The notes under the pieces: generated by a model
The model's database searches: none
Seen by the model: only the letters and a program-made list of their open reading frames with translations
Told to the model about the DNA's origin: nothing
Made by a program: the position numbers and the translations under genes
Part shown: positions 30,513 through 41,909 of the stretch, one piece after another
How the letters are laid out: every line of letters begins with the position of its first letter
Position numbering within the stretch: the stretch's first letter is position 1
From: Takakia lepidozioides
Taxonomy: Eukaryota; Streptophyta; Takakiopsida; Takakiales; Takakiaceae
NCBI GenBank assembly: GCA_030704615.1
Contig: CM060733.1
Span: 24,182,001 to 24,242,000, forward strand
Length of the DNA stretch: 60,000 nucleotides
Direction: 5' to 3'

Positions 30513-32132
30513 TCAGAGGCTGAAGCGACCACTCAAGCTCTCAATCCAGGAGGAAGATTGAAAAATGATACTGTGCATTCGAGCCTCATCTTCCAACAGC
30601 CGTCTTCGTTTGGTGCGAAGCTCTTCCTTTCTCCGCTGGACCTCGCGGCTCACCTCCTGCAAGCTGACCTCAATGTACTGTAGCGACTTCTCCTCCTCCT
30701 CTAGACTGATCTCATTGAGAGCATTGCTGAACTTGGGATCAGGATCGTTGCATGCTCCCATGGAGAACCCTTGCAGCATCGAGTCTACTTTCTGCTTCGT
30801 CCCCCCACAGACAGGCGATGCCGAACGCAGCTGTTGCACCCGCTCCAAAAGGGCTGTATGGGTGGAGTGCTGGGCTTCACTTGGACTTGCATGCAGGTGT
30901 CTCTTGAAAGCGGGCGGTGGGGTGCTGGCAACTCCCAGTTGAAAATCAGTCATGGGTACCTTACAGGCTCCAACACTGGCATATGGTCGAAAGGGCCGGG
31001 TGATTGGAGGAGAGGTGAGAGAATTGAGCGCCCGGCTACCATCTAGAGGTGATGGCTGAGTGCGACAACTTGGGTCCTTGTTATCAATGCAGCTCTCGGA
31101 GGTCAGAGCACCTGAGGTCGGACTGCCCGATTCTGGAGAAAGACGCAGAGAGAGTGTGCTTCTTTGGAAAGGAAGCTTGCCCAGGTTTGATTGCTGTAAA
31201 GAGCAGACTTGAGTGTAGGACATGGAACCCATGCTGCTGCTACCATTGGGGTCGGTTTCGGCAGCAAACCTTTCAATTGCTGTTGAGAGACTAGCAAGCG
31301 TGCTGGTTGTACTCTGACCTGGGGATGTCTCATATAATGTCAGCGCAGTGGGGCCTTCGGTTCCTTTTGGAGAGAGATAGTGCATACTGGTCACAGAGCT
31401 CGAGCGAGAGGACCCTTGGACCTGCTGGGTGTGGCCTGGGGTCGGCCCCATAGCTTCATTGTCGCTGCTTGAGGCAGGAGAGGTGAACTTAGGAAGGGCT
31501 TCCGTATCACCATTGCTGCACGGTCGAGGCACATTAGCAGATGGAGATACTGTGGCGGATGTTCCCTCGTTGTTGTTGAGCAGCAATGTGGATACTGACA
31601 CTGGGACAGTCTGAGTGCGCTTGCGAGAGATGCTCCGGATAGGCTTTGAGTAGCAAGGGAGGCAAATAGGGACTGTGTCTGCGGGTGTTTGTGGAGTGAA
31701 GCAAATGCAAAACAGACGGTTGTCGCACTTGGATGAGAGCAGCGAGATAGCAAGTTTAAAGGAAGCTCGCCCAGAAACCATGCGGGTTGGCCGGTCCTGG
31801 GCTGGAAACTCGACCCCATTGAAAGTTGTGAACAAGGGAGGTTCAGCAAGGAAAGGCTTCTCGTCCCGCACTACAGGGCTATGATCATGGGCATAAGCCA
31901 CGGAAGCCACAATCGCCATATCTCGAGAGACCAAGCTGCCTTGATCGTCTAGCAGATGGACATTCAACACAAACTTGCGACGGCAGGATGCTTTTCCTCC
32001 CAAGACTGTGAGCACTTCAGAGCTTTTACCAATGCCCATAGCCTCAGAAGCTACTGAGGACACTAGTCTGTACATGTCGCTTGCGGCTCGTGTGCCCTTG
32101 GCTCCCCCGGCTCCCGCACACACAGCCACCAT
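30513..32132 (-). CDS. Single-exon host gene, possibly related to plant SH2/STAT-like proteins
   Basis: An uninterrupted 539-residue ORF; the start at 32132 (GACCATGG context, MVAVCAGAGG) is preferred over the in-frame GTG two codons earlier. Residues of about 35-165 look like a conserved globular domain (FVLNVHLLDDQGSLVSRDM, EPPLFTTFNGVEFPAQDRPT, GRASFKLAISLLSSKCDNRL). From memory this block resembles the N-terminal region of plant SH2/STAT-like proteins, but I cannot run an alignment and no SH2 domain is visible here. The rest is Ser/Pro/Thr-rich and probably disordered. A conserved-looking coiled coil sits near the C-terminus (SLEEEEKSLQYIEVSLQEVSREVQRRKEELRTKRRRLLEDE). A regulatory nuclear protein is plausible, not shown. 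It is convergent with the RAD7-like gene. Length and clean frame make it a real gene with high probability. Confidence 0.7.
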   Translation of the reverse strand: MVAVCAGAGGAKGTRAASDMYRLVSSVASEAMGIGKSSEVLTVLGGKASCRRKFVLNVHLLDDQGSLVSRDMAIVASVAYAHDHSPVVRDEKPFLAEPPLFTTFNGVEFPAQDRPTRMVSGRASFKLAISLLSSKCDNRLFCICFTPQTPADTVPICLPCYSKPIRSISRKRTQTVPVSVSTLLLNNNEGTSATVSPSANVPRPCSNGDTEALPKFTSPASSSDNEAMGPTPGHTQQVQGSSRSSSVTSMHYLSPKGTEGPTALTLYETSPGQSTTSTLASLSTAIERFAAETDPNGSSSMGSMSYTQVCSLQQSNLGKLPFQRSTLSLRLSPESGSPTSGALTSESCIDNKDPSCRTQPSPLDGSRALNSLTSPPITRPFRPYASVGACKVPMTDFQLGVASTPPPAFKRHLHASPSEAQHSTHTALLERVQQLRSASPVCGGTKQKVDSMLQGFSMGACNDPDPKFSNALNEISLEEEEKSLQYIEVSLQEVSREVQRRKEELRTKRRRLLEDEARMHSIIFQSSSWIESLSGRFSL

Positions 32133-32799
32133 GGTCACACAGCTCCTGTAAATATGAGGAAAAGTCTTGCAAGCTGCTACTCTTCAGCTCGTCACAGCCA
32201 TGGGCTCCAAGCCTTCTGTCCCTTCAAATGCGACTGCAGCATGGCTCTTACTGCTGGATTGTGGTGCTACATCAATATCTGCATGATATGTTAGAGCTGT
32301 GTATTGCTTATCTTTGCCTCCCTCCTTTTCAAACCGCCCATGTGTATCTCCCTCTCCATCTCCCTGTCATTTGAACTTTGCAGATGCATGTAGGCTGCCC
32401 CAGCAACTCTATTTAAGCAGCGCCTTCTCTCTTTAGCTGCCTCCACCCTTTTGTGTGTGTCGCATCTTTACGTCTTTTCTCCCTCGCTGGTTTCTTTCTT
32501 TCTAGCTGGACCCCGAAGTCTTCACTGCGAGCCTGCTCCGGTGAAGGGGGAGGTTGGGGGAGGCTCCGAGGATGGTGGAGGCAAGCGCCGCAGTGATGAG
32601 GGCGATAGAGACAGTTACGCCTTAACAGACAGTTACGCTTAACAGACAGTTACTTCCTTTCCTGTCCCTCCGCATGGATTTGATGAGCATAGTCATGTCA
32701 GTGGGGCCAAGTTTATATAGCACATTCTTGTCTGTTAGTGCAGCAAAGCCAAAAAGGCGAAAGGTACTAGTGAACCCAACTACTGCACTTTCAGCTGAA

Positions 32800-35700
32800 C
32801 GAGGCATACGACGAGAGACTCTTGTAGAGATGGCTTGCCCTGCTACCGGGTTCAATGGCACCATGGGCAAAAGAATAACAACAGCGACATCACTCGATAG
32901 CAGCAAAAACAGATCCAGCAATTCGTAGGTGAGAAGCAATGCTTGGATAGCAAACCAATAAAGGAAGAGTGTTGGGTTCTAAAATGCTCAGAAAGATATG
33001 ACAAGAGAAACCAATCTTCTCTCAGTGTTGGCAGGCTACTTATTGCCAATCGTGGTTTTAGGTCAGGACAGCAAGAAACATGATTGATCGGGCTTGGATT
33101 CCTGGAGAACTTCATGGATGAGAGTGATGAAAGTGAATCATTGTCCAAACCCTAAAGAGCTAAGCAGACATGAGCAGGAGGAAGGGGAAGCAGGAGAGGG
33201 GTCAACTCTGCAAATCAGCATTGCATCTAAGAAGCAAATCCAAACCAGCCATGCAGAAAAAGGGGAAAAAGTCCGAGACAGTATATGGACGGAGCAAGTG
33301 ACGTGTGGGATCGTGAAAGGTCTGCCTGGGCCTCTCCTTCGTCCACAGCATTTTCCAGCTCTTGAGGTATGTTTGTCCCTAATCTTTGAGGGAGAATTAT
33401 GGGTTTTCTCTGTCCTCACAAACCCCAACTGATTCAGTGACATTCAAGGGGAAATCACACAGGGCAGTCTCCAGATCTAGAATCACGAGTCTGCCCATGG
33501 CCCTTTGTGCCTCCTCCTCCTTCCTTCTTCTTAGACAATCCGTTGAGCGATTTGGGCTGCTTCTGGCCCCTCTCTTTCTTGTTTCCTTCTTCCTCATCCC
33601 ATAAGCCCTTAAGTTTTTCATCCTTCTGATGTTACAATGTACCATTTCATTTCTATTATGCCTGGGATTTTCTGTTGCATGAAACGCATTGCAGAAAGAT
33701 GTGAAAGGCCAGTTCTTCTTCCCAAAGGGAATCAAACTACTGAAGGAAGCCTTTTCCTAGGCTAGTTGCAACTCTTAACAACCCCTTTCTTTCCCGTAGC
33801 ACCTGTGTCCGTGGCATCGTGTCAACAGCCAGAAGGCTTACACATGCCATTAGCTTTGTAGAAATTCTCACACTGTCAAATGAATGTGGCTCTGTGTTTG
33901 TTTCGATGTGTTTAATGAGTGGCACTTTCTATGAAACAGAGGAGAGGTACTCCCCAGGGAAGTGTGTGCCAGAGACTGTCCCACCTGCAGTTCCCAGAAG
34001 GCCTCTGGAGGGAAAGAAAAGTACAGACTCCGATGGTTTCCATCCCCCAAGGATAAGGATAAAGGTGTCATTCAGCTTCACTGAACTGTTAGAACTGCAT
34101 GAAATATTCTCGTGTATATAGCCAATTTAGGATTGTGAATGAGCAATGTACATGAAAGCAGCACCCAAGACTCCTCAGTGAACCTCCATTTGGCTGTTCA
34201 ACACACGGAAGCATGATTGACAGCTTCCTACTTTCCCCATTCCTTGGTCCTTTTCAATTCAGTGGACAATCCTTGCTAAAGACCCTGGGAAGGAGCCAAA
34301 GACATGCAATTCTCAAATGCTGGTGGAAAGTTCATAAGCCCCACAACAGTGCTCAGTTCCTTGTGGCCCTGAACAAAACACAGCATGGTACCATCTGTAC
34401 CACAGTCTTGCATTCTACTGCCTTGGGCCAACAGACTCATGCCAACTTGGATAGACCAGAATTGACTAGTGGAGAAGCCTAGGTGGCAGAATGGTGAGAA
34501 GGAGCATGGGTGGTATCATTGTGATCACTAGCTCCTTCAGCGTTTTTTACATCTGGCTATTTTGGGGTGGATGAAAAGAAGTGTTCCTGCGTGCACAACA
34601 TGTGGTTATGTGGGCCCTGCCTTAACTACACTTACCCTGGGTCTTTCTAGGGCAGGAGTGGGACAGACCGAGGTTTCTTGGAGGTATCAGGTTTTTCTTC
34701 TGCTAGTGTGATGGCGTGGGCGAGACTGATGGTGGGAGCAGTCAGAGGATGGGCAGTGCTCCAACTTCATCTCCATCTCTGTAGCTTTCAAGAGAGACTC
34801 TATGGAGATTTCAGAAGCCTTCCTTAATTACTTGCACAACATTTGTCAAATGTTTAAACAATCTCTTGGAGCTCTGATGGAGTTCATGAATAAAAACTCG
34901 ATTTGCAAGGTTGGGAGCATTTACTGGGTTGGTGCAGGGGTCTACTGTTTGTTTGAAATCTTCTAGAAGCATTTTATTGCCATGAAATATAGGCCACTTA
35001 TGGTTGCTAAAAGGAGTCAGAGTTTTGGGATTTGCATCTACAAGTATCATTTCTGTAAAATCAGTCAAGAATTTTGCGGAACTGGTTAAGCTGCTGGAGA
35101 GAAAGAGGAATTCCTAAACAAAATGACCCCTCAGCCCATGAATCAGCTGGAAAATTTGCTTACCCTCCGTGTAATCCCGGGGCATTCTTTTTCAATGTAT
35201 TAAGATTACATGATCTCTATATTTTAATCTGTTACCAGTAGGCACAGGAAGGATTGTATAGCACTCACTAGGAGGTAGAAGGGGGACCTCAAACCTTTTG
35301 AGAGTAGGCTCTCCACTCTTATGACTCTCTGCATTACCATCACACATTCCTTCAAATGCTAGAAAGCTCTCTGGATCAGAGATAAGTAGTTGCTTATTGT
35401 GGCAGGTGTGGTGTCTAAAACTCTATAACCCATCTTGAAATCGTCACACATGCTTTCCCTCGTGCATAGTGTGTCATTTCAAAAGTGAAACAACATGACA
35501 AGCTATCTAACAGCTGGGAAGTTCACTAGGATCGTCCATTGTATCTACACTCCCAGATCATGTATTGCCAAGGCTCCGGTCAGATATGTAGATTTGTGAA
35601 GATCCGTTCCATCTCTTGCTTCTACAGCATGGGTCATTTTCGTTGTCAGAACCTAGACTTCCCAGGAAAGGACTGCATAGTGATGTCTGGCCACTGTAGG

Positions 35701-35800
35701 CTAACTGGGGACTGACAGCTCTTACAGTACTCTTACACTCCAGACAAATTTGGCCCCGTCCAACCTGATGCTGGCTAGGTAAGCGTTTGAGCTTCGAGGA
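32800..35800 (+). pseudogene. Decayed partial duplicate of the SCI1-like gene
   Basis: Three blocks match the intact gene region at 44.5-49.2 kb in order. 32800-33000 matches the upstream region, including TAGAGATGGCTT and GGGTTCTAAA. 33110-33540 matches exon 1 and the start of intron 1 (CAGCATTTTCCAGCTC at 33346 versus CAGCGTCTTCCAGCTC near 45097, and TCAGTGACATTCAAGGG versus TCAACGACATTCAAGGG). 35070-35790 matches the last exon end and 3' flank (CCCATGAATCAGC around the stop codon, then CTTCCCAGGAAA). The exon 1 copy carries a TGA before the donor, and the central coding exons are missing. Retained intron and flanking sequence show a DNA-level duplication, not a retrocopy. Confidence 0.75.
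34811..35068 (-). other. Unplaced open frame inside the pseudogene region
   Basis: An 85-codon frame on - (TDFTEMILVDANPKTLTPF...NHKWPIFHGNKMLLEDFKQ) lies just upstream of the surviving last-exon copy. The composition looks coding-like, but it has no ATG context or motif that I recognise. It may be a piece of another element inserted in the pseudogene, or chance. Confidence 0.2.
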
Positions 35801-38160
35801 ATTAGGTCCCTGGATAGTATTGGAGCAAATCACGTAACCAGCGAGGTTTCAGGAACCCATTGCCCATGACCATATCCAAAACTTCATCACAAGAACGGAT
35901 AAATTGTGGTTTGAAAATGGTTTGAAAACAACGGCTAGATTTGGTTTTGGGCACGACAGGGTCGACCGAAAGTAGTAGACTAGCTGTGTGATTGAGCCAC
36001 AAAGGGACCACCAGATTGCAGTTTTTTCAGCAACCGTTTGGGCCACCTGTCGAAGCTGTATGGAGATTGTATGTCTTGAGGGGATGTTTCTCATGAGTCA
36101 TGTAAACCGGACAGCAATGTGATGATGTGGCCAAGGCAGGGTCCAGCAACTTCGTGATTCTACCTTTGAGAGGCTGACTATCTACCAGTAATAGAACACT
36201 TAAGTGCATTGTGCAATCCAAGTATACCTCTGATTGGACCACAGAAGGGTCACCAACTCAAAAACAATTTAGCAACCCTTGATCTCACCCACTGAACCAA
36301 CTTGCGGACTGTAACTTGAAGAGAAGTTTTCGAGGGCTGTTGCTGCTGATTGGGCCAGAGAATGTTCCTCAAGCTGCAGGAGAGTGACAGCAGCTCATCG
36401 TTACAATGGTCTCGGACAGTTGCACCGCCTCCGTCTGTTTCTGCCTACTTTACAGTTTCTGGGCTATCGTGGCCACCCACCATGGCTGCAGGCCTACCTT
36501 CCTCCTCTGCCGGCCTTCCTCACACTCCTGCCTTGTTCATCTCTTTACCCCACACTGCCGCCTGACCCTTTGCCAAACTCTGTGACTGTCGGTTACATAC
36601 TAAATAGCCAGCCAATGCTACCACAGTTAAATCCTGGTTACTATCATGGCTAACTCAAGGAACTTAACTGTAATTTAGCATTGTCCATCAGTGATGTCCC
36701 GCTCCACATATCACACTGCAAACACATCCGAGTAACACACACCAAAGTCATCAGCATCTGCTCCATCACCATCACAACTCGTAGGTACTGTTCAGCTCTG
36801 GAGTACATGTAAGTAGATGGTAACTGGTTAGCACTCCATCTGGCTTCTGAGATCATATTCCAGCTCAAGACTGTACTAGCTGTCTTGGAGCCTCTTTGAT
36901 CGTCCATTCTTGTGTTTGCATGGTGTGGACATCGTATTGGGATTTTGCAAATTTTACATGAAGGCAGTACACTATACCCAGGAGAGCAACTAAGAAGCTG
37001 TTTGTAGTCTTAAAAATTGAGGGATCCTGTGAAATCTCATCCAGTTAAGGCAGTTCCAGGACCAGTTGACCACAAACAAGTCATCTGCCATCTCTGAATG
37101 CATCAAGCATGTTCGGTAATGTAAGTAATAGACAAGGATGTCTCCAAAACCTTCCAATTCAATTGCTGAAATCTACTGTCTACAGACAAGTACATCAATT
37201 AGTCAGAAGATGTCTGACCCTCCAGTTTTGAGTGGGTGCTATTCCCATGACTTACTTGGGTTTTTGAGAAAAGTCCGGCACATGAGAGTATATATAGGGT
37301 CAACACTCAACACCAAGATGAAAAATACAAAGACCTGTCGAACAAAACTTCCGAAGCCATTTCATAAAGGAATAGCAATGTCATGTTTGTTTTTATTTTA
37401 TTGGTGGGGGTTATTTGTCGCTTCGATTTAATACTTGATGGTCTGGAACTTTATTTACAAGTATAAACATTTGAAAGTTACAAGGGAAAAAACACACAAA
37501 TCTAGAATGCATGCTCATTCCGACGAGTTCTGCCAGAAACTGGGATATAGGGAACTTGTTGGGCAACCAAAGTTTGCATTGGAGTAACAACACTAAGTAT
37601 TGAATCTACGGAACTAGGAAGGCTCGATTCAACAGTAGCCTTCTCTGCAAGCTTAGTACAGTACAATTCTCGTAAATGGGAATTACCTGTACCACATTCA
37701 AAAAAGATCTGCACTACATACATCTACCATTTCCAACACATGGGGCTAGTTTTACTAGCATGTTCCTTATGCAAGGTCGCTGGGCCCACCACCGTTCCTT
37801 ACACCTTATGGCTCGTCGGGGCTCGTCCTTGTCGCAGCATGTCACTTCCGCACCACCAGCTCTCACCACCGTAACTTGCACCCTGCACGCTGACCCACCA
37901 CTCTCAGCCTGCACCACTCTTGCTCGCTCACCTCCTCATCCTTCTACAAAAATCCCGGAGAAGTTTCCAGATCGCAGCTACTAGCCTGTTCTTTATTGGT
38001 TTATTTGGAAAAAATTGTGACCCCCTTAATAAAAATGAGGTCCTCCATCCCCTCATAAAAATAAACAGCCGCAAACCGTGAGAGGCTCTGTCCGTTGAAG
38101 CAACAATTTTGACAAGCTGCCACGTGGTTTATACTTAAGAGCTTTTTTAGACCAATCGTA
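35801..38160. other. Region with no recognised gene
   Basis: I found no domain, splice-consistent exon series or paired repeat here. Open frames on both strands are short (about 100 codons or less) and lack recognisable motifs. Confidence 0.4.
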
Positions 38161-38400
38161 CTCTTGACACGGTGTAAGGTCCCTTGACCATATTTTCTCC
38201 ATTTACTTCAACATGATGCAAAGTTGTCCCAACAAGCCTAAAACGACAGTGGGCTTGCTTTGGCAAAACATAAGAGGAAGGTGAGAGTAAGGACATGACT
38301 CAACACAACACACCAATCAAGCCTTGACATGGTGTAAGGTCATTTTGACCACATTTTCTCCCTTGACCTGAACATGTTGCGTAGTCTCTCTCTGCAAGAG
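38161..38400 (+). repeat. Direct repeat pair, about 160-bp spacing
   Basis: A block starting CTTGACACGGTGTAAGGTC (38163) recurs as CTTGACATGGTGTAAGGTC (38323). Each is followed by a related TTTTGACCA-ATTTTCTCC-CAACATG segment of about 60 bp. Confidence 0.7.
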
Positions 38401-38458
38401 AGCCAATAAATAAAATTTAAAATTTAAACTTGTGACAAAAAATTCTATGTTATGAGCA

Positions 38459-38916
38459 TGTGATGCCCCAAACTTTCCTCATCAAAGATTTACCTTATTC
38501 ATCCAAAACGGCGATACTCATTCGTAGTATAATTTTTTGGCTTAAAATACCGTTGAACCGTTACAAAGATATCATAGCCAGGGTTAGTTATGGCTAGTGG
38601 CTGCATCACGGCCGTTCAATAGATCTAGGGTTTTGATGTGGCGCCGCGGGCTCAGCCTGACACGCCTCGCCACGCGTCAGGAAGACATGCAGCTAGGGTT
38701 TGTATAAAGTGGCGGCCTGACCTTGTGTCAGGCAGCTGATGTACTTTGGTGTATGTAGATGTGGAAAGTTGTCTGAATGTGATACGTGTGTATGATTTTC
38801 TGTCAGTTCGCTCGTTGAGATCCTCCTCTCGCGTGGGTGCACGCTCCTCTTGTTCTCCCCCCGTTGTTTTGAAGAGCACTTGAGATGATAGGCAGATATT
38901 CGTCCTGCTTCTTTTA
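38459..38916 (+). mobile_element. LTR fragment, same family as 50404-50871, opposite orientation
   Basis: It begins TGTGATGCCCC and matches the reverse complement of the LTR at 50404-50871 almost to the end. Homology stops after TGCTTCTTTTA, so the final 12 or so bases with the TCACA terminus are missing. It carries an intact TATAAA (38703-38708), which is TACAAA in the other copy. No polypurine tract, primer site or pol flanks it, so it is a truncated solo LTR or a piece of a rearranged element. Confidence 0.78.
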
Positions 38917-39089
38917 TGGTGGAGGTGCGCCGGGTGTTTTTCTTGATCATTTAAACGGCGTGCTTAGGTTAAGATTAAGAGCTCCTCGGTGTCTTATAAA
39001 GATGGCGGCAGCCCGCCACCCCGCAGTGTATTTGCTTAGTGTTGAGTTCTCTCCATGCTTGCTCGTTAATCTTGCTTCTGTTTCAGACT

Positions 39090-40217
39090 ATGGCGTCTCA
39101 TGTGTCGATTACTAGAAGTGTTGTTAATCGTGAAGGAGAGCGCTTGCTTGATCTAGTCATTTCACTTTCTGCTTCATCTGCTAACCCTCCTTCTTCCAAC
39201 ACGTCGCCTGACACTCTTGCCTTGCCGGTGTTGCTGATGCGTGGAGATATTGCTGTTGATTCAGGTCTTGTTGTCTGCTTGAATTCACCTAGTCCTAGTA
39301 AAGAAGCTAATCTAGCTGCAGCCGAAGCTTGGTCGCCAAGCACTGCGAGGTCCGGTTCATTGGATAGTTGTGATCCAGAGTATTACAATTTTGATATCTA
39401 TCATGATCCAGGGCCCGATTTCGTCTGTCCCAGAGAGCAGGAGCGAGAATTTGAGATGGACATAGCTCGTTCACATGAGTATGATGCTACAGTGTGTAAC
39501 TTACTTTCTGTTGATCAATTCTGGTTTGACAAGATAGAGATTGCGGTGCAACGGGACGTATTCTACTTCACTGAGAGTCGAGTTTCGGCGCCCAGATGAC
39601 CTGACTCTGACCCAGCGGTGATCGCTGCGGACTCTCTCTCTGCGACAAGGCAAGTTGTGGCTTCGAGGAACGCTGCTTGTCTGTCTCATGATGTGGTCAA
39701 GTCCCATTTCTTGAATCATCAGGCTCTGTCGTGGAAAGAACTGGGGCTTCATCTTCCTTTATCTACTGAACGTGTTCACCGTGATTGGCTGGTTTCCTCC
39801 TTTGTCGAGCCATCTTGGCTGTCGTTAGCTCTCCGAGGTACGGGCTCTCTCGTTCTACGTCTTCTTCGTTTTCATCACGAGCCCAGCAAGGGTCTGCCAC
39901 CGTCAATCGACCTGCTTCAAGGACTGTCGTCGGATAGTCTGTTTGGCCGAGCTTCCAACATTGTCATTTTGCCAGGGACTTTATTTGACGATCAACGGCT
40001 TGTCAGACCTGAGATGCTTGAAAACCTTGATCGCTTTCCTGTTGATTCAGTGCTATCTCGCATTTGGGAGAAGGAGAACTCTACCTATGTGTCCTTAGTA
40101 CATATGAGGATAACGTGCCAACAATATATCTGCAGTGTTTCTCATGTTAGCGGCATTGTCTGTGCATATTTGCACGATTCTATCACTTCCGACCTGTTCG
40201 ATGAAGTCCGTCAATAG
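39090..40217 (+). pseudogene. Unknown ORF of 375 codons with one internal TGA
   Basis: One frame is open from the ATG at 39090 to 40217 except for a TGA at 39597-39599. The start is a few bases after a good acceptor-like CTTCTGTTTCAG, so an intron may precede it. The sequence looks coding: acidic and aromatic motifs (SCDPEYYNFDIYHDPGPDFVCP) and helical segments after the stop (WKELGLHLPLSTERVHRDWL, LQGLSSDSLFGRASNIVILPG). I do not recognise the family. It starts about 170 bp after a truncated LTR and ends about 35 bp from a hAT pseudogene on the other strand. It could be a broken host gene, a captured gene, or a gene with an undetected intron around the TGA. Confidence 0.4.
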
Positions 40218-40251
40218 TTAGCATTGATAACGTCCATCTTTCTTCTCGCCG

Positions 40252-40959
40252 CTAGTGTCGACCGATCCCAAGAATTGTTTCCCAGCTGGACATACGAGCA
40301 TGACATTGAACAACGGTCTGTTTGTAACAGAACTGGGTAAGCTCGGTCATGGCATCTTCTAGCAATCCTGTGCGGAGATTGTGATAAGTCTGAGGCACGT
40401 ACGTGGATCTGGACTCCGAGGTTGCTCTAACGGCAGAAACAAATGCCGGAAGTCTTGCCACATTAAATGATATGTTGGCCTCGAAGAAAAACTGCGCTCA
40501 TTTTTTATCCAACTGTCTTTTCGCAGATAAGTTAAGACCTTCCTGCATGGATTGCTGCCGTAATCCTCTACTCCGTTGAAGTGTAGGGGTACAAAGAGGT
40601 GTTGAAGCAGGTGTTGCTCCGACACAACCCATTTGTCCAAGGGCACCCGAAGCCTCATAAGAGTCGCCCGGGGTACTAATCGGGGCATCCTGACGGGAAG
40701 ATGGAGTGTTCTGCTCAGAGGTCATGTCCAGATCCAAAGACATTGGAATATTGCCTTCACACTGGGCAAAATGGTTTTTTACCCACATAGATGCTTTGGG
40801 GCATAAACCCACCCCAGCGCTCTTCACATCTTTATAGCCGAGGTGAGCGAACAACCAATCCTTACGATAAGAAAACTTTAATCCACATAAGTTGCACTCA
40901 ACACAGTGTTCGGGATTGCCGTATACCAATGGCTCCATTCCTCCCTCATCTTCACCCAA
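40252..40959 (-). pseudogene. hAT-family transposase, N-terminal part (BED finger and DUF659 start)
   Basis: One frame on - runs 40959-40252 with a single TGA at 40498-40500. Near the N-terminus is a BED-type zinc finger as in plant hAT transposases: CNLCGLKFSYRKDWLFAHL, then GLCPKASMWVKNHF. After a Ser/Thr/Pro linker the frame reads QFFFEANISFNVARLPAFVS, then YVPQTYHNLRTGLLEDAM, the opening of the DUF659 region. The TGA falls where hAT proteins have the Trp or basic residue before the A-x-F-F motif, consistent with TGG to TGA. The catalytic RNase H-like core and dimerisation domain are absent, since homology ends near 40252. No target duplication was found. Confidence 0.72.
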
Positions 40960-41378
40960 TATCCACTCCCCTGAGACCTAGCAATGCAAGCAACAAAAAA
41001 CAGTCACCTATAAATGAACGTGTTGTGAATGTAGAGTGCAATGCGATAGCCCAACACTTCTACACCTGTCAGCTACCCAAGTGGATCGATGTGGATTGTA
41101 GTGTTGAGCTTATACACAATTTGCTGAAGTGGCTTTGGTGGAAGCCACAACAGTAAAATGTGCGCACCCTCTTCTTGGGCTATACTCTCGTTCAATGGAA
41201 GAGAACATCCAAAGCAACCTCAAGTGTTTGCACCAAAAGAAGTGAGGAGAGTGGTGACCCTCCTCCCTTATATATGATCCAAGAGATAAACGAAATGAAA
41301 GTGAAACGAATAAATGACGAACCAATAGCGCCCACCCGAAAAAGGCTGTACAACCATATTCGTTGTAATTTTGAAATT

Positions 41379-41630
41379 AAGCGACCGGTAATACTACGGT
41401 CGTTATTTTTATTTTTTTATGAAAAACAAGCGACCGCCATTACTGCAGTCGCTTTTATTTCCTTTCATTTTGTGCAATATTGCGGTCACTTCTATTTTGT
41501 ATATTTAAAAATTTAAGCAACTGCCCATATGACGGTCGCTATTGTTTTTTATTTCAAAATATAATGCGACTGCCGGTATGGCGGTCGCTTCATTTGTTAA
41601 TATATTTAAAATAAAGCGACCGCTACCGGC
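41379..41630 (+). repeat. Array of palindromic AGCGACCG/CGGTCGCT units
   Basis: About five to six diverged units spaced 40-55 bp. Each has GCGACCG (or a variant) and CGGTCGC a few bases apart in inverted orientation, separated by AT-rich spacers (TTTATTT, ATATTTAAA). Each unit can fold into a small GC stem. It lies about 400 bp upstream of the hAT pseudogene start, where subterminal repeats of a DNA transposon would be expected. Confidence 0.75.
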
Positions 41631-41909
41631 AAAGCAGAGTTAATCGACTCACTTCACAGGGTAAGTTTGCGTTTCTAAGTCCTACGGAATTTCTACTTTC
41701 TATCAAGTCACTGCCTTCCTTCATCAACGATATCCAGTTAAGCCCCGAGCTACACGTCAATAAGACGTCACAACGATGATGTCAGCCATGTTAGCTTCAA
41801 GGTGAAGACTCCACATTCAATGTACCTGATACACGCTAAGGAGGGAGGAACATCACACATCAGTATATATAGCTACACTTCCAGCACTCTTGCATCTTGT
41901 ATTGGCAGT

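Noticed and set aside
32800-35800. Processed (retro-) pseudogene of the SCI1-like gene
   Set aside because: The copy retains upstream, intron 1 and 3' flanking sequence and has no poly-A tail, so it is a DNA duplication.
41379-41630. CRISPR-like array
   Set aside because: Units are diverged, palindromes vary, spacers are AT-rich and related to one another, and the window is eukaryotic.
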